Positions 6,075 through 6,310 of a stretch of DNA of 6,310 bases are shown one piece after another. The stretch's first letter is position 1, and each line of letters begins with the position of its first letter. The notes beneath the pieces are model-generated. The model did no database searches. It worked only from the letters and a program-made list of their open reading frames with translations, and was not told where the DNA came from. The translations under genes were made by a program, and so were the position numbers. Source of the DNA: Candidatus Atribacteria bacterium 1244-E10-H5-B2 (GTDB taxonomy: Bacteria > Atribacterota > JS1 > SB-45 > 34-128); contig NMQN01000308.1 in assembly GCA_003575245.1 (NCBI GenBank), positions 1 through 6,310 on the forward strand, read 5' to 3'.

Positions 6075-6310
6075 TTAACTTCTCCAAATTTATTAAAATA
6101 TTCTATAAAGTTTTGGCCCACACCTTTAGTGTTTCCCAAACCAATCAGTATTACTTTATTTTTATTATCGATGCTCCGTAAAACAGTTTGCAAAATCTCT
6201 TCGGTATTTGTTATTCTTCCTAAGTTTAATATCTTGTTATCGGGGACTTTTAATTTTAAAAAAGTCCTTTCGGTTAACTTACTTAATGGTCCTACCAAGA
6301 TTATTTTGGA
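6071..6310 (-). CDS. pgsB: Poly-gamma-glutamate synthase PgsB (CapB), C-terminal part
   Basis: C-terminal 79 residues of the ATP-dependent, Mur-ligase-like amide ligase that polymerises glutamate with PgsC. The frame stays open to the window edge, so the start and the ATP-binding and central domains lie outside; the TTG at 6298-6296 is an internal codon, not the start. Seen: KVILIGLGNTKGVGQNFIEYF near the end, resembling the closing G(I/L)GN-KG-G-EYF segment of PgsB. The call rests mainly on this motif and the ATGA overlap with pgsC, because the diagnostic P-loop region is not visible. The last codons also supply the pgsC ribosome binding site. Confidence 0.82.
   Translation of the reverse strand, partial: SKIILVGPLSKLTERTFLKLKVPDNKILNLGRITNTEEILQTVLRSIDNKNKVILIGLGNTKGVGQNFIEYFNKFGEVK
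6079..6085 (-). promoter_or_regulatory. Ribosome binding site of pgsC inside pgsB
   Basis: On the minus strand GGAGAAG, encoding Gly-Glu near the PgsB C-terminus, ends 4 bases before the pgsC ATG (GGAG core 7 bases before). It supports the ATG at 6074-6072 and reinitiation from pgsB. Confidence 0.7.

Noticed and set aside
6296..6298. TTG as the start of a separate 75-residue gene
   Set aside because: The frame continues open to the window edge and the residues fit the end of PgsB, so this is an internal Leu codon.
1..6310. CRISPR arrays, tRNA/rRNA genes, insertion sequences
   Set aside because: I saw no spaced direct repeats, cloverleaf-like sequence, transposase motifs or terminal inverted repeats. 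The repeated similarity among the three large genes is paralogy.

Overview
This window is AT-rich bacterial DNA carrying three tandem, same-strand genes for secreted peptidases of family C69 (dipeptidase / PepD-like, Ntn-hydrolase fold). They face a minus-strand pair for poly-gamma-glutamate synthesis: the 3' end of pgsB (capB) and a complete pgsC (capC). Strong AGGAGG-type ribosome binding sites, Sec signal peptides and classical hairpin terminators indicate a bacterium. Many C69 genes with low GC fit an anaerobic, peptide-using lineage (Firmicutes/Halanaerobiales-like or Atribacterota-like), but nothing here fixes the taxon and I hold that placement loosely.

Layout: (1) 2-1627 (+), C69 peptidase 1, whose extreme N-terminus is cut by the window edge, followed by a perfect 28-bp palindrome with a T-run (terminator). 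(2) 1628-2047, a gene-free, very AT-rich 420-bp gap; its last 140 bp hold three Shine-Dalgarno-like motifs about 58-59 bp apart, and only the last serves a visible gene. (3) 2048-3637 (+), C69 peptidase 2, followed by a 12-bp stem with a poor T-tract. (4) 3638-3868, a second leader with the same kind of repeated anti-SD complements. (5) 3869-5497 (+), C69 peptidase 3, with an extra Trp-containing C-terminal tail, then a hairpin with A- and T-runs that can stop transcription from both sides. (6) 5640-6074 (-) pgsC and 6071-6310 (-) pgsB 3' part, overlapping by ATGA.

The three peptidases share a domain plan: signal peptide, N-terminal nucleophile Cys in an xC(T/M)xxxVGKxAS/TxDGS block, the NExQVxIGETT motif, the GECLTVTDPNE block, a W-A-Q-R-(V/I)-P-D-D block and a YPF(S/T)(I/V)KPxKK block. 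They are clearly ancient duplicates. Each has its own leader, and hairpins separate them, so they look like individually expressed paralogues rather than one operon. They probably act outside the cytoplasmic membrane on short peptides. pgsB/pgsC make and export poly-gamma-glutamate at the membrane. They are only convergent neighbours here, and any functional link is speculative.

The most notable points are the conserved untranslated leaders with near-perfect complements to the 16S rRNA 3' end far upstream of the real start, the different ways the three paralogues seem to expose their nucleophile Cys, active-site-region divergence in copy 1, and a pgsBC pair with no pgsA after it.
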